A DNA stretch of 34,300 nt from Bhargavaea ullalensis (GTDB lineage: Bacteria; Bacillota; Bacilli; Bacillales_A; Planococcaceae), in NCBI RefSeq assembly GCF_040545425.1, contig NZ_JBEPLW010000026.1; one strand, 5' to 3'. Positions within the stretch are counted from its first letter, which is position 1. Every line of letters starts with the position of its first letter. The position numbers were made by a program, and so were the translations under genes. Shown piece after piece: positions 1 to 7,419 of this stretch. The notes below the pieces were generated by a model, which did no database searches, was not told the origin of the DNA, and saw only the letters and a program-made list of their open reading frames with translations.

Positions 1-84
1 CCTTTGTGTGTGTTGTTGTGGTGACTCCATTCTACAAAAGGCAGCGGTCTTTTTCTATTTTTTTGAGAGAGATAAAAAACAAGA

Positions 85-134
85 AAGGGGCTGTCACAGA
101 AAGTCGTTTTTATCGACTTTCTGGACAGCCCCTT
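85..134 (-). terminator. Intrinsic terminator of lplJ
   Basis: Arms of about 22 nt at 85-106 and 113-134 pair almost completely (one bulged base) around a short T-rich loop. On the minus strand the hairpin is followed by a T-run (complement of 75-80). It lies 13 bp past the lplJ stop. Confidence 0.9.
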
Positions 135-146
135 CCCGTGCTGCGC

Positions 147-1139
147 TCAATAAATCAAATCGATGAACTGGTCTTTCGTGATGCCGCCGAGGAGCTTCTC
201 GATATCGAGGCCGGAGAGGGCCTGTCCGATCGCATCGTGGCTGTACTGCACGCCTTTGAGCGCCTCTTCGATTTCGGCGACTTCGCCGACTCCGAAGAAA
301 TCGCCGAATATGGCGGCGTCTTCGATCTTGCCTTTGTTCACTTCCAGCTTCACATCGATGCCGCCGACCGGGAAGCGCTGAGTGTGGGACATGTTGAACT
401 TCGGCGACTTGCCGTAGTTCCAGTCCCAGTTGCCGTACCGCTTTTCGGACAGCTTCTTGATATTCTCCCAGTCGTCTTCGGTGAGCTCCAGGTATTCGAT
501 GTTTTCCTTGCCCCCGAAGATCTCCTCGAGCAAGTACTGACGCAGCTCTTCAATCGTCATCGGCTCTTGGAGGAACTCGGAAATATTCGCCACTCGCGAG
601 CGGATCGACTTGATCCCCTTCGACTCGATCTTGTCTTTCTTCACCTTCAGCGCATTGACGACTTCCTCCACGTCGGTGTCGAACATGAGCGTGCCGTGGC
701 TGTACATCCGGCCCTTCGTCGAGAACTGGGCATTCCCGGAAATCTTCCGTCCTTCGACAATCAGGTCATTTCGGCCCTGCAGCTCCGCATTGACACCGAG
801 CTTTTGAAGCGCGTCGACGACCGGCTGCGTGAACTTCCGGAAGTTGCGGAAGCTTTCTCCGTCGTCTTTCGTGATGAAGCTGTAGTTCAGGTTGCCGAGG
901 TCGTGGTACACCGCGCCTCCTCCGGACAGGCGGCGGACGACCTTGATGCCGTTCTTGTCCACGTAGCTGGCGTCGATTTCCTCGATCGTGTTCTGGTTTC
1001 GCCCGACGATGATCGACGGCCCGTTGATGTAGAACAGGAGATAAGAATCCTCGTCCGTGTCGAATGTGTTCAATATGTACTCCTCGATCGCCAGGTTGAT
1101 GTACGGATCGTGAATGCCTTTGTTATCGATGAATTTCAT
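147..1139 (-). CDS. lplJ: Lipoate-protein ligase LplJ
   Basis: This 330-residue protein activates free lipoate with ATP and attaches it to lysines of lipoyl domains (E2 subunits, GcvH) in the cytoplasm. It is nearly collinear with B. subtilis LplJ (331 aa), as I recall that sequence. The lipoate/AMP site RRLSGGGAVYHD is at residues 69-80, and the GRKISGN motif with the conserved lysine is at about 130-136. The C-terminal accessory domain, with NWDWNYG and FGDFFG motifs, is present, so the protein is full length. ATG at 1139 is preceded by a GGGGAGG ribosome site. The gene is monocistronic, with its own terminator, and is divergent from yhfH, which is also its neighbour in B. subtilis. Confidence 0.96.
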   Translation of the reverse strand: MKFIDNKGIHDPYINLAIEEYILNTFDTDEDSYLLFYINGPSIIVGRNQNTIEEIDASYVDKNGIKVVRRLSGGGAVYHDLGNLNYSFITKDDGESFRNFRKFTQPVVDALQKLGVNAELQGRNDLIVEGRKISGNAQFSTKGRMYSHGTLMFDTDVEEVVNALKVKKDKIESKGIKSIRSRVANISEFLQEPMTIEELRQYLLEEIFGGKENIEYLELTEDDWENIKKLSEKRYGNWDWNYGKSPKFNMSHTQRFPVGGIDVKLEVNKGKIEDAAIFGDFFGVGEVAEIEEALKGVQYSHDAIGQALSGLDIEKLLGGITKDQFIDLIY

Positions 1140-1254
1140 GCTTCAGCCTCCCCGGTTCTGTTGGCTCCTATTTTACCACAGCCGGGGCCCATTCACCGTT
1201 CATCCGCCTATTTAGCCGTTTCGTCAGTAAATTTGGTGAATTGGGCAAAAAGCG

Positions 1255-1279
1255 TTGACACTTCCCCTTCTGTTATAAT
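1255..1279 (+). promoter_or_regulatory. Probable promoter of yhfH
   Basis: A perfect TATAAT at 1274-1279 is preceded by TGT, giving an extended -10 (TGnTATAAT). A perfect TTGACA lies at 1255-1260, but the spacing is only 13 bp, too short for a normal sigma-A promoter. Either the extended -10 works alone, or TTGACA pairs with TACACT at 1279-1284 (18 bp). The site is 56 bp upstream of the yhfH start. Confidence 0.65.
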
Positions 1280-1335
1280 ACACTATGAACATCCCAAACA
1301 AGTTGTATAACAAAAAACCGAGAGGAGAATGACCC

Positions 1336-1461
1336 ATGATTGAAAACGTCGTTGAATTTTTCAAGAACCTCCCTCCGAAAATGTGCGCAAGCTGCGGTGA
1401 GCAGATCGAGGAGCAGCACGAGTGCTACTCCAACAAATGCGACAAATGCAACTGCGAATAA
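1336..1461 (+). CDS. yhfH: YhfH-family mini zinc-ribbon protein
   Basis: A 41-residue protein with an ATG start and an AGAGGAG ribosome site 8-9 nt upstream. The N-terminus (MIENVVEFFKNLPPK) is followed by a C-x2-C pair and a second C-x2-C pair 14 residues later, a compact zinc-ribbon-like pattern. The length, the N-terminal VEFFKxLP pattern and the position next to lplJ match the YhfH family of B. subtilis. No biochemical role is established that I know of. It has its own promoter and is followed by a terminator, so it is an independent transcription unit. A second protein with identically spaced cysteines lies about 0.5 kb away on the other strand. Confidence 0.85.
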   Translation: MIENVVEFFKNLPPKMCASCGEQIEEQHECYSNKCDKCNCE

Positions 1462-1489
1462 GCCAAGTGACCTGACGTTGAAAAATATT

Positions 1490-1533
1490 AAGAGTATCCC
1501 CCGGTCTCAGCACCGCCAGGGATACTCTTTTCA
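1490..1533 (+). terminator. Intrinsic terminator of yhfH
   Basis: Perfect 11-bp arms at 1490-1500 and 1519-1529, followed by TTTCATTT. It lies 28 bp after the yhfH stop. Confidence 0.85.
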
Positions 1534-1581
1534 TTTGGCGATTCATATCGGGTGAAACCATTGCGGACGCCAAGCGTATGA

Positions 1582-1833
1582 ATGACCAACGACCGGCACC
1601 ATGATGAGGTGGAACGATTCTTGAAAGCCATTAACAAAAAGCGCTTGAAGGCATACATAAGAAAACACCCGTATGTCCTTACCACTTTTTTCTTCACCGT
1701 CTGGTTGTATGCCATGATCAGCCTGATTCTGCAGTTCAAGACAAGTCCCTCTCCACGGATCTCAACCTTCCTCCTGACTGTTTACGCGACGGTTGTTCTT
1801 TATTTTTCTGTTTTCGAGAGAAAGGATACATAA
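1582..1833 (+). CDS. Small membrane protein, unknown
   Basis: An 83-residue reading frame that I do not recognise. It has a basic N-terminal third (KAINKKRLKAYIRKH) and two hydrophobic segments at about residues 33-51 and 60-78, consistent with a two-span membrane protein with both ends in the cytoplasm. The frame ends just before the 1858-1886 hairpin. No convincing ribosome site precedes the ATG at 1582, so the start is uncertain. Being a plausible membrane hairpin rather than an Arg/Pro-rich shadow frame is the main reason to keep it. Confidence 0.5.
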   Translation: MTNDRHHDEVERFLKAINKKRLKAYIRKHPYVLTTFFFTVWLYAMISLILQFKTSPSPRISTFLLTVYATVVLYFSVFERKDT

Positions 1834-1857
1834 TCTTCCTTTATACGCGCAAAAAGA

Positions 1858-1886
1858 AAGAGCCACCGCTCAAACCGGTGGCTCTT
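1858..1886 (-). terminator. Terminator downstream of the mini zinc-ribbon gene
   Basis: Perfect 11-bp arms at 1858-1868 and 1876-1886. The T-run is on the minus-strand side (complement of 1851-1855). It may also stop the small membrane-protein transcript arriving from the left. Confidence 0.8.
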
Positions 1887-1903
1887 CCATCTTCTCCTCT
1901 ATC

Positions 1904-2029
1904 TCACGGCTCCTGTTTCCCGATGCACCGCTCGCATTCGTGATGAGGGGACTCGACCTTCTCGATGATTTCGCAGCCGCATTCCACACAGATCTTTTTC
2001 ATCTTTGGTTTCTGGTTGATGTTTGTCAT
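1904..2029 (-). CDS. Second YhfH-like mini zinc-ribbon protein
   Basis: A 41-residue protein (MTNINQKPKMKKICVECG...) with an AGGAGGAG ribosome site 7 nt before its ATG. It has C-x2-C-x-C near the middle and C-x2-C 14 residues after the first pair. When aligned with the protein at 1336-1461, the four outer cysteines coincide without a gap and the glycine after the second cysteine is shared. I infer that the two are paralogues, probably zinc-binding. The gene begins 26 bp after the aceB stop on the same strand and ends in a terminator, so it could be the last gene of the aceA-aceB operon. Function unknown. Confidence 0.8.
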   Translation of the reverse strand: MTNINQKPKMKKICVECGCEIIEKVESPHHECERCIGKQEP

Positions 2030-2055
2030 TCAGATCTCCTCCTGTGTTGGTTGGA

Positions 2056-3663
2056 TTAATTCAATTGTCCATAACCCGGCAGCGTGAGGAATTCTTCAAA
2101 TTCGTCTTTTTCCGTGAGTTCGGTGAACAGGTCGGCGGCCTGCTGGATTTTGCCTTCGGCGAATCGGTCGGCGCCTTGTTCTTTGCGGATCTTCCACAGT
2201 TCTTCCTGAAGAAGCTGCCGGAACAGGCCGTCGGTGATGTCGCGGCCGTCATCAAGCCTGGCCTCCGGGTGGCGGATCCATTGCCAGATCTGAGAGCGCG
2301 AGATTTCGGCGGTCGCGGCGTCTTCCATCAGATTGTTGATCGGGACGGCGCCGCTTCCGCACAGCCACGCGGCGATGTAGCGGATGCCGACGTTGATGTT
2401 CGTCCGGATGCCTTCCTCGGTGATTGTGCCTTCGGGGACCTGAAGAAGATCCGCGGCGGTCACGTGCACGTCTTCGCGCTTGTTGTCGAGCTGGTTCGGC
2501 CGTTCGCCGAGCACCCGGTCAAACTCTCTCATGGCGACCGGGACAAGTCCCGGGTGGGCGACCCACGTGCCGTCGTGGCCGTCGGTCGCTTCGCGCCGTT
2601 TGTCTTCCGCGACTTTTTGGAATGCGTCGGCGTTCGCTTCCTCGTCGCCTTTCACCGGAATCTGGGCGGCCATGCCGCCGATCGCCATTGCGCCCCGCCG
2701 GTGGCATGTCTTCACACAGAGCTGCGTGTAGGCCCGCATGAACGGCGCAGTCATCGTCACCTGACTCCGGTCCGGCACGAGCACTTCCGGCTGGTTGCGG
2801 AACCGTTTCACGTAACTGAAAATGTAGTCCCAGCGGCCGCAGTTGAGACCCGCCGCATGGTCGCGCAGCTCGTAGAGGATTTCATCCATCTCAAATGCGG
2901 CGAGGATCGTCTCGATCAGGACGGTCGCCCGGATCGTGCCGTTCGGGATGCCGAGCCGTTCCTGTGCATACTCGAACACGTCGTTCCAGAGCCGTGCCTC
3001 CAGATGGCTTTCGACCTTCGGCAAGTAAAAGTACGGTCCGGTCCCCCGCCGGATCTGTTCCTGTGCGTTGTGGTAAAAGAACAGTCCAAAGTCGAACAGG
3101 CTGCCGGACATCGGCTCGCCGTCCACCGTCACATGGCGCTCGTCGAGGTGCCAGCCCCTTGGCCGCACGATGAGCACGGCCGGTTTTTCATTCAGCTTAT
3201 ATTCTTTCCCGTCGGATTCCCTCGTATAGGAGATCGTCCGCCGTACAGCGTCGGCCAGGTTTTTCTGACCCTCGACCATGTTTTCCCAAGTCGGGCTCGT
3301 TGCGTCTTCAAAGCAGGCCATGAACGTCTTTGCGCCTGAATTGAGCGCATTGATGACCATTTTGCGTTCGACCGGACCGGTGATCTCCGTCCGGCGGTCT
3401 TTCAGGTCGTCCGGAATCGGTGCGACCGTCCACTCGCTTTCTCGGATTTGTTCGGTCTCGGGAAGGAAATCCGGCTGTTCCCCGGCGTCGAACCGGTCCT
3501 GCCGCTCCTGCCTTTTCTCCAGCAGCTCCAGCCGGCGCCCGTTGAACCGCTCATGCAGCTCGCCGAGGAAACCGAGGGCGCCCGGCGTCAAGATTTCCGG
3601 TGAGGACGGCGTCTTGCCGCCCGCCACGGTGATCGTCCGCAGTTCTGTCGTCTTGTTGGTCAT
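2056..3663 (-). CDS. aceB: Malate synthase A
   Basis: Second enzyme of the glyoxylate shunt: glyoxylate plus acetyl-CoA gives malate and CoA. The 535-residue length fits the short A-type enzyme. Visible family motifs are MACFEDATSPTWENMVEGQ (about 115-133), RPRGWHL (167-173, with the conserved catalytic arginine region) and MEDAATAEISRSQIWQW (446-462, with the catalytic-base aspartate region at about 448). ATG at 3663 follows an AAAGGAG ribosome site. It starts 18 bp after the aceA stop and is almost certainly co-transcribed with it. Confidence 0.97.
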   Translation of the reverse strand: MTNKTTELRTITVAGGKTPSSPEILTPGALGFLGELHERFNGRRLELLEKRQERQDRFDAGEQPDFLPETEQIRESEWTVAPIPDDLKDRRTEITGPVERKMVINALNSGAKTFMACFEDATSPTWENMVEGQKNLADAVRRTISYTRESDGKEYKLNEKPAVLIVRPRGWHLDERHVTVDGEPMSGSLFDFGLFFYHNAQEQIRRGTGPYFYLPKVESHLEARLWNDVFEYAQERLGIPNGTIRATVLIETILAAFEMDEILYELRDHAAGLNCGRWDYIFSYVKRFRNQPEVLVPDRSQVTMTAPFMRAYTQLCVKTCHRRGAMAIGGMAAQIPVKGDEEANADAFQKVAEDKRREATDGHDGTWVAHPGLVPVAMREFDRVLGERPNQLDNKREDVHVTAADLLQVPEGTITEEGIRTNINVGIRYIAAWLCGSGAVPINNLMEDAATAEISRSQIWQWIRHPEARLDDGRDITDGLFRQLLQEELWKIRKEQGADRFAEGKIQQAADLFTELTEKDEFEEFLTLPGYGQLN

Positions 3664-3681
3664 CTCGATCCGCTCCTTTCC

Positions 3682-4959
3682 TCAAACAAACTGCGCCGTT
3701 TCCGTCGATCCTTCCATCGCTGTCGTGGAAGAAGTGCCGCCGGATATAACCTGTGCCACTTCGTCAAAGTAGCCCGTGCCGACTTCGCGCTGGTGGCGGG
3801 TCGCCGTATAACCTTTCTTCTCGCTTGCGAATTCCGCCTGCTGAAGGCGGGAATAGGCGGCCATGCCTTCGTCTTTGTAGGCGTGGGCGAGTTCGAACAT
3901 GCCGTGGTTGAGCGCGTGGAAGCCGGCGAGCGTGACGAACTGGAACTTGTAGCCCATCTTGCCGAGCTCGCGCTGGTACTCGGCGATCGTTTCCCGGTCG
4001 AGGTTCGCTTCCCAGTTGAACGACGGCGAGCAGTTGTAGGCGAGCATCTTGCCCGGGAATTTCGCATGGATTGCGTCCGCGAACTGCTTCGCTTCTTCAA
4101 GCGACGGATGGGACGTTTCGCACCAGACGAGGTCTGCGTACGGCGCATAGGCGAGGCCCCGTGCGATCGCCTGGTCGATGCCGGCACGCGTGCGGTAGAA
4201 TCCTTCCGGCGTGCGCTCTCCTGTGATGAATTCCTGATCCGCCGGGTCGACGTCGCTCGTGATCAGATCCGCGGCATCGGCGTCGGTGCGTGCGATGATG
4301 AGTGTCGGCACCCCGAGGACATCAGCCGCGAGGCGTGCCGCGATCAGGTTGCGGACCGCGTTCTGCGTCGGGAGAAGGACCTTCCCGCCGAGGTGTCCGC
4401 ATTTCTTCTCGGACGCGAGCTGGTCCTCGAAGTGGACGCCCGCCGCACCGGCCTCGATCATCGACTTCATCAGCTCGAAGACGTTCAGCGGACCGCCGAA
4501 CCCGGCTTCCGCGTCGGCCACGATTGGCGCGAACCAGTCGAACCCTTCGCGTCCTTCCGAGCGGTCGATCTGGTCTGCACGCTGGAGCGCCTGGTTGATC
4601 CGCTTGACGACCTGCGGCACGCTGTTCACCGGATACAGGCTCTGGTCCGGATACATCTGTCCGGCGACGTTCGCATCCGCCGCCACTTGCCAACCGCTCA
4701 GATAGATCGCCTTCAGTCCGGCCTTCACTTGCTGCATCGCCTGGTTCCCGGTGAGTGCGCCGAGCGCATTGACGAACGGCTCTTCATGAAGGGACTTCCA
4801 GAGGCGCTCCGATCCGCGCCGTGCGAGCGTGTGCTCGACCTGTACCGATCCGCGCAGCCTGTATACGTCCTCCGCCGTGTACGGGCGTTCGATTCCGTTC
4901 CACCGCTCTTCTTTCCAACCGGCCTCGATTTGTTCCATTTCCATTTGTTTTGTCTGCAT
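3682..4959 (-). CDS. aceA: Isocitrate lyase
   Basis: First enzyme of the glyoxylate shunt: isocitrate gives glyoxylate plus succinate, which allows growth on acetate or fatty acids. The signature EKKCGHLGGKVL is present, with the catalytic cysteine at about residue 187 of 425, and so are the metal-binding VADAEAGFGG stretch (147-156) and the ARTDADAADL region. An in-frame GTG exists at 4968, but AAAGGTG ends 8 nt before the ATG at 4959, so I prefer the ATG. It is the first gene of aceA-aceB, divergent from the LytTR regulator. B. subtilis 168 lacks this pathway, so the operon is an addition relative to that map. Confidence 0.97.
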   Translation of the reverse strand: MQTKQMEMEQIEAGWKEERWNGIERPYTAEDVYRLRGSVQVEHTLARRGSERLWKSLHEEPFVNALGALTGNQAMQQVKAGLKAIYLSGWQVAADANVAGQMYPDQSLYPVNSVPQVVKRINQALQRADQIDRSEGREGFDWFAPIVADAEAGFGGPLNVFELMKSMIEAGAAGVHFEDQLASEKKCGHLGGKVLLPTQNAVRNLIAARLAADVLGVPTLIIARTDADAADLITSDVDPADQEFITGERTPEGFYRTRAGIDQAIARGLAYAPYADLVWCETSHPSLEEAKQFADAIHAKFPGKMLAYNCSPSFNWEANLDRETIAEYQRELGKMGYKFQFVTLAGFHALNHGMFELAHAYKDEGMAAYSRLQQAEFASEKKGYTATRHQREVGTGYFDEVAQVISGGTSSTTAMEGSTETAQFV

Positions 4960-5020
4960 ATCCGCCACACCTTTCCAGATTTTTTATGGCTGCCGTGAAA
5001 AATAGTCCTTTTTGACTGTT

Positions 5021-5066
5021 CCACAACAGTGGTTGTTGTTGTAGATTACTATATAACAGAGTAATC
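5021..5066. promoter_or_regulatory. Palindromes in the aceA / LytTR-gene divergent region
   Basis: Two inverted repeats lie between the divergent starts: CCAC-AACA-GTGG at 5021-5032 and GATTACT-N9-AGTAATC at 5044-5066. The second spans AT-rich hexamers usable as -10 elements on either strand (TATAAC on plus, TATAGT on minus). A GTTGTTGTTG run lies between them. I infer operator sites for control of aceAB and/or the regulator gene. The binding protein is not known. Confidence 0.55.
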
Positions 5067-5104
5067 AATCTTGTCTGTGCTTTCTGACAAAAAGGGGGAA
5101 ACGG

Positions 5105-5797
5105 ATGATGAAGGCAGAGGAAAATCCGATGAACGGAGGAGATGGGATGACGAACGCTGTGTTGGAACAGTTCACGACTATGATCGGGGAATGGATTCCA
5201 GAGGAGGCGGCGCTCGCGGTGGCCGCGGGCGGCAAGTATGTTCATTTCAACGGGAAGGGGCACCGGATTCCGCTTGCGGCGGGCGCGCCGGTCGAACCCG
5301 GCAGCATCGCCCACCGGGTGCTCAAGGAAAGGAAACGGACGGAGGCCTATTTGGACGGCAGCGACGAGATCCCTCCTTATTATGGGATCGGCTATCCGGT
5401 GGAAGTCGGCGAAGAGCCCGGTGCGGTCGTCGTCCTTCTGCCGCCGGGCTGGCGGCCGCCCGGCGAGGATCCGGTCCGCTTCCTCACCGGGCGGCAGGAT
5501 GACGAGTGGGTCCCCGTCCCGGTCGGCAAGATCTCTCATATCGAGAGCGCCGACAAGAAGACCTGGTTTTACTCGGACGGCGAAGCCTACTCGACGACCC
5601 AGACGCTGAAGCAGCTGGAAACCGTGCTGCCGGAAAGCTTCCACCGGATCCACCGGTCTTATCTCGTCAACACCGACGCGATTGCCCGCATCCGCAAAGA
5701 CTTCACCGGGAACCTGCTTGTCGAGACGACCGACGGCGAGGAGCTCCCCGTCAGCCAGACGTATGCCTCGGCGCTTAGGGGGACATTCGGGTTTTGA
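5105..5797 (+). CDS. LytTR-domain transcriptional regulator
   Basis: A 230-residue protein. The C-terminal 95 residues or so (about 136-230) are a LytTR DNA-binding domain: KISHIESADKKTWFYSDG, then QTLKQLETVLPESFHRIHRSYLVNTDAI, and a final strand GEELPVSQTY. These match the beta-rich LytTR fold seen in AgrA- and LytR-type regulators. The N-terminal 130 residues carry no phospho-acceptor receiver pattern; they look like a small alpha/beta sensor, possibly PAS-like (weak). ATG at 5105 has GGGGG upstream. An in-frame ATG at 5147 with GGAGGAG 5 nt upstream is an equally good start. Divergent from aceA with shared palindromes, it is a candidate regulator of the glyoxylate shunt or an autoregulator. 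Confidence 0.85.
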   Translation: MMKAEENPMNGGDGMTNAVLEQFTTMIGEWIPEEAALAVAAGGKYVHFNGKGHRIPLAAGAPVEPGSIAHRVLKERKRTEAYLDGSDEIPPYYGIGYPVEVGEEPGAVVVLLPPGWRPPGEDPVRFLTGRQDDEWVPVPVGKISHIESADKKTWFYSDGEAYSTTQTLKQLETVLPESFHRIHRSYLVNTDAIARIRKDFTGNLLVETTDGEELPVSQTYASALRGTFGF

Positions 5798-5823
5798 CTG
5801 CGACCCGGACTTCATTCAAAAAC

Positions 5824-5858
5824 AATGCCGCCCGGCTCTCCTACAACCGGGCGGCATT
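5824..5858. terminator. Bidirectional terminator
   Basis: Perfect 12-bp GC-rich arms at 5824-5835 and 5847-5858 between two converging genes. The minus-strand side has a T-run (complement of 5817-5823). Confidence 0.85.
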
Positions 5859-5875
5859 TCACTATTGAATATCAG

Positions 5876-6142
5876 TCAGCCTTCCACTTGTCCTCTTTCC
5901 TTCCGAGTGAGCAGGAACAGCCAGATTGTCAGGGCAAGCGGGATGAGCGGAAGGTACTCCGCCCAGAAGAATGCCGGCGTGGCACCGAGATACCAAGTGC
6001 CGGGATAAATCAGGATGGTGCTCGCAAGCATCCACTTCCATGACCGCTTGATCAGAGCGACGATGAAACAGGCGGCAGCTGCAATCAGCGTCGGATAAAA
6101 CAGGCCCAGATGACCAAGCAGAACGCTCATGATTGATTCCAT
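5876..6142 (-). CDS. Small integral membrane protein, unknown
   Basis: An 88-residue protein from the ATG at 6142 (MESIMSVLL...). AAAGGAG lies 10 nt upstream of this codon. In-frame extension to 6175 is possible but would place the ribosome site inside the gene. It has three hydrophobic segments: roughly residues 7-31 (ending ALIKR), 35-53 and 62-78, with a basic tail. It converges on the LytTR gene and shares its terminator. No family recognised. Confidence 0.7.
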   Translation of the reverse strand: MESIMSVLLGHLGLFYPTLIAAAACFIVALIKRSWKWMLASTILIYPGTWYLGATPAFFWAEYLPLIPLALTIWLFLLTRKERGQVEG

Positions 6143-6263
6143 GAGACATGAGCTCCTTTCCTTGTTTCTATACACTCCCTGCTATCAACTTACTTCTGTA
6201 CTGTAAACGAAATTCCTCCAGGGGCGGGCCGCTTACCTGTCACGGTTATACCGGCTCAAGGCA

Positions 6264-6289
6264 GTATCCGGACGATTCGTTCCGGATAC
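6264..6289. other. Isolated 9-bp inverted repeat
   Basis: Perfect arms at 6264-6272 and 6281-6289 (GTATCCGGA / TCCGGATAC) with an 8-nt loop. It is in the 319-bp gene-free gap between the start of the small membrane protein and the end of hemH. It belongs to no obvious gene. It could be an operator or part of a small RNA. Confidence 0.5.
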
Positions 6290-6306
6290 AACTCTGAAGA
6301 ATGAAT

Positions 6307-6341
6307 ATTGCCGCCCGGCTCAACCATGGCCGGGCGGCAAT
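6307..6341. terminator. Orphan terminator-like hairpin
   Basis: Perfect 13-bp GC-rich arms at 6307-6319 and 6329-6341, followed by TTGCATTTG on the plus strand. No plus-strand gene ends here, and hemH has its own hairpin about 80 bp further on. The stem core is nearly the same as that of the 5824-5858 hairpin. Confidence 0.55.
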
Positions 6342-6419
6342 TTGCATTTGAATCGGCGAGTAAGGAGAGTTCGAACATCAGACCGGCCTCCCGCCTCCCC
6401 TTTTCTCCATTCAACACAA

Positions 6420-6455
6420 AAACCAGGAGCGGGTCGCTTCCCCTGCTCCTGGTTT
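6420..6455 (-). terminator. Terminator of hemE-hemH
   Basis: Perfect 11-bp arms at 6420-6430 and 6445-6455. The minus-strand side runs into TTTGTG. It lies 6 bp beyond the hemH stop. Confidence 0.85.
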
Positions 6456-6461
6456 CGTCAA

Positions 6462-7394
6462 TTATTGATTCAAAACATCCATCACCGCGTCCGCCATCGC
6501 ATCGATGAAGAGCGGGTCGGTGTTCGGCATGGCCGGGCGGTAGTACGCGGCGCCGATTTCGTCGCAGACGACTTTGCATTCGTAGTCGTTGTCGTACAGC
6601 ACTTCGAGGTGTTCGGCGACGAAGCCGAGCGGCGTGTAGACGAACGCTTTGTAGCCGTGTTCGTTGTACAGGTCACGCGTGAGGTCCTGGACGTCCGGTC
6701 CGAGCCAAGGGTCCGGCGTGTTGCCTTCGGACTGCCAGCCGACCGCATACGTTTCGACGCCGGCCGCGTCCGCGACAAGCTTCGCTGTTTCATTCAACTG
6801 ATCCGGGTACGGGTCGCCGAGTTCCTTGATCTTCTCCGGCAGCGAGTGCGCGGAGACGACGAGGCAGGCTTCGGCGCGCTGTTCTTCCGGCATGGAGGCG
6901 TACTCTTCCTTGATCTTATCCGCCCAGTACTGGATGAACTTCGGCTGGCGGTAGAAGTCGTGTACCGACTGGATCTTCATGTTGCCGAGCTCCGCCGCTT
7001 TTTCTTCGGCGCGCGTGTTGTACGATTTCACCGAGAATGTCGAGTAGTGCGGCGCGAGGACGATCGTCACGGCTTCCGTGATGCCGTCTTCGTGCATCTT
7101 CTCAACGGTGTCTTCGATGAACGGACGGATGTGCTTGAGTCCGACGTACACCTTGAACTCGATGTCGTCCTGGATTTCGTTGAGCCGCTTGCCGAGTGCT
7201 TCCGCCTGCTCGTCGGTCGTGCGCGCGAGCGGGGAGATGCCGCCGATCGCTTCGTAGCGGTTTTTCAGGTCTTCGAGCTGCTCCGGCGCCGGTTTGCGGC
7301 CGTGGCGGATGTGCGTGTAGTACGGTTCGATGTCTTCTTCTTTATAAGGGGTCCCGTACGCCATGACGAGGAGGCCCATTGTCTTTTTCGCCAT
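6462..7394 (-). CDS. hemH: Coproporphyrin III ferrochelatase (HemH/CpfC)
   Basis: Inserts Fe2+ into a porphyrin. In Gram-positive bacteria of this type the substrate is coproporphyrin III in the coproporphyrin-dependent heme pathway. With the ATG at 7394 the protein is 310 residues, the same length as B. subtilis HemH. The metal-site residues fall at the B. subtilis positions: His183 in SAHSLPEK and Glu264 in FVAEHLEVLYDND. A GTG at 7403 is in frame, but it sits inside the GGAAGGTG ribosome site, so the ATG 6 nt after that site is the better start. It begins 25 bp after the hemE stop. B. subtilis hemY would come next, but it is absent. Confidence 0.97.
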   Translation of the reverse strand: MAKKTMGLLVMAYGTPYKEEDIEPYYTHIRHGRKPAPEQLEDLKNRYEAIGGISPLARTTDEQAEALGKRLNEIQDDIEFKVYVGLKHIRPFIEDTVEKMHEDGITEAVTIVLAPHYSTFSVKSYNTRAEEKAAELGNMKIQSVHDFYRQPKFIQYWADKIKEEYASMPEEQRAEACLVVSAHSLPEKIKELGDPYPDQLNETAKLVADAAGVETYAVGWQSEGNTPDPWLGPDVQDLTRDLYNEHGYKAFVYTPLGFVAEHLEVLYDNDYECKVVCDEIGAAYYRPAMPNTDPLFIDAMADAVMDVLNQ

Positions 7395-7419
7395 TCTGTT
7401 CACCTTCCGGTTGGTAGAA

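Noticed and set aside
6..1310. 434-residue plus-strand frame
   Set aside because: It is antisense to lplJ, which has full homology. Long antisense frames are expected in GC-rich genes.
2023..3339. 438-residue plus-strand frame over aceB, and similar antisense frames over aceA, hemH, hemE and the M20 gene
   Set aside because: All mirror well-recognised genes and have no ribosome site or known family.
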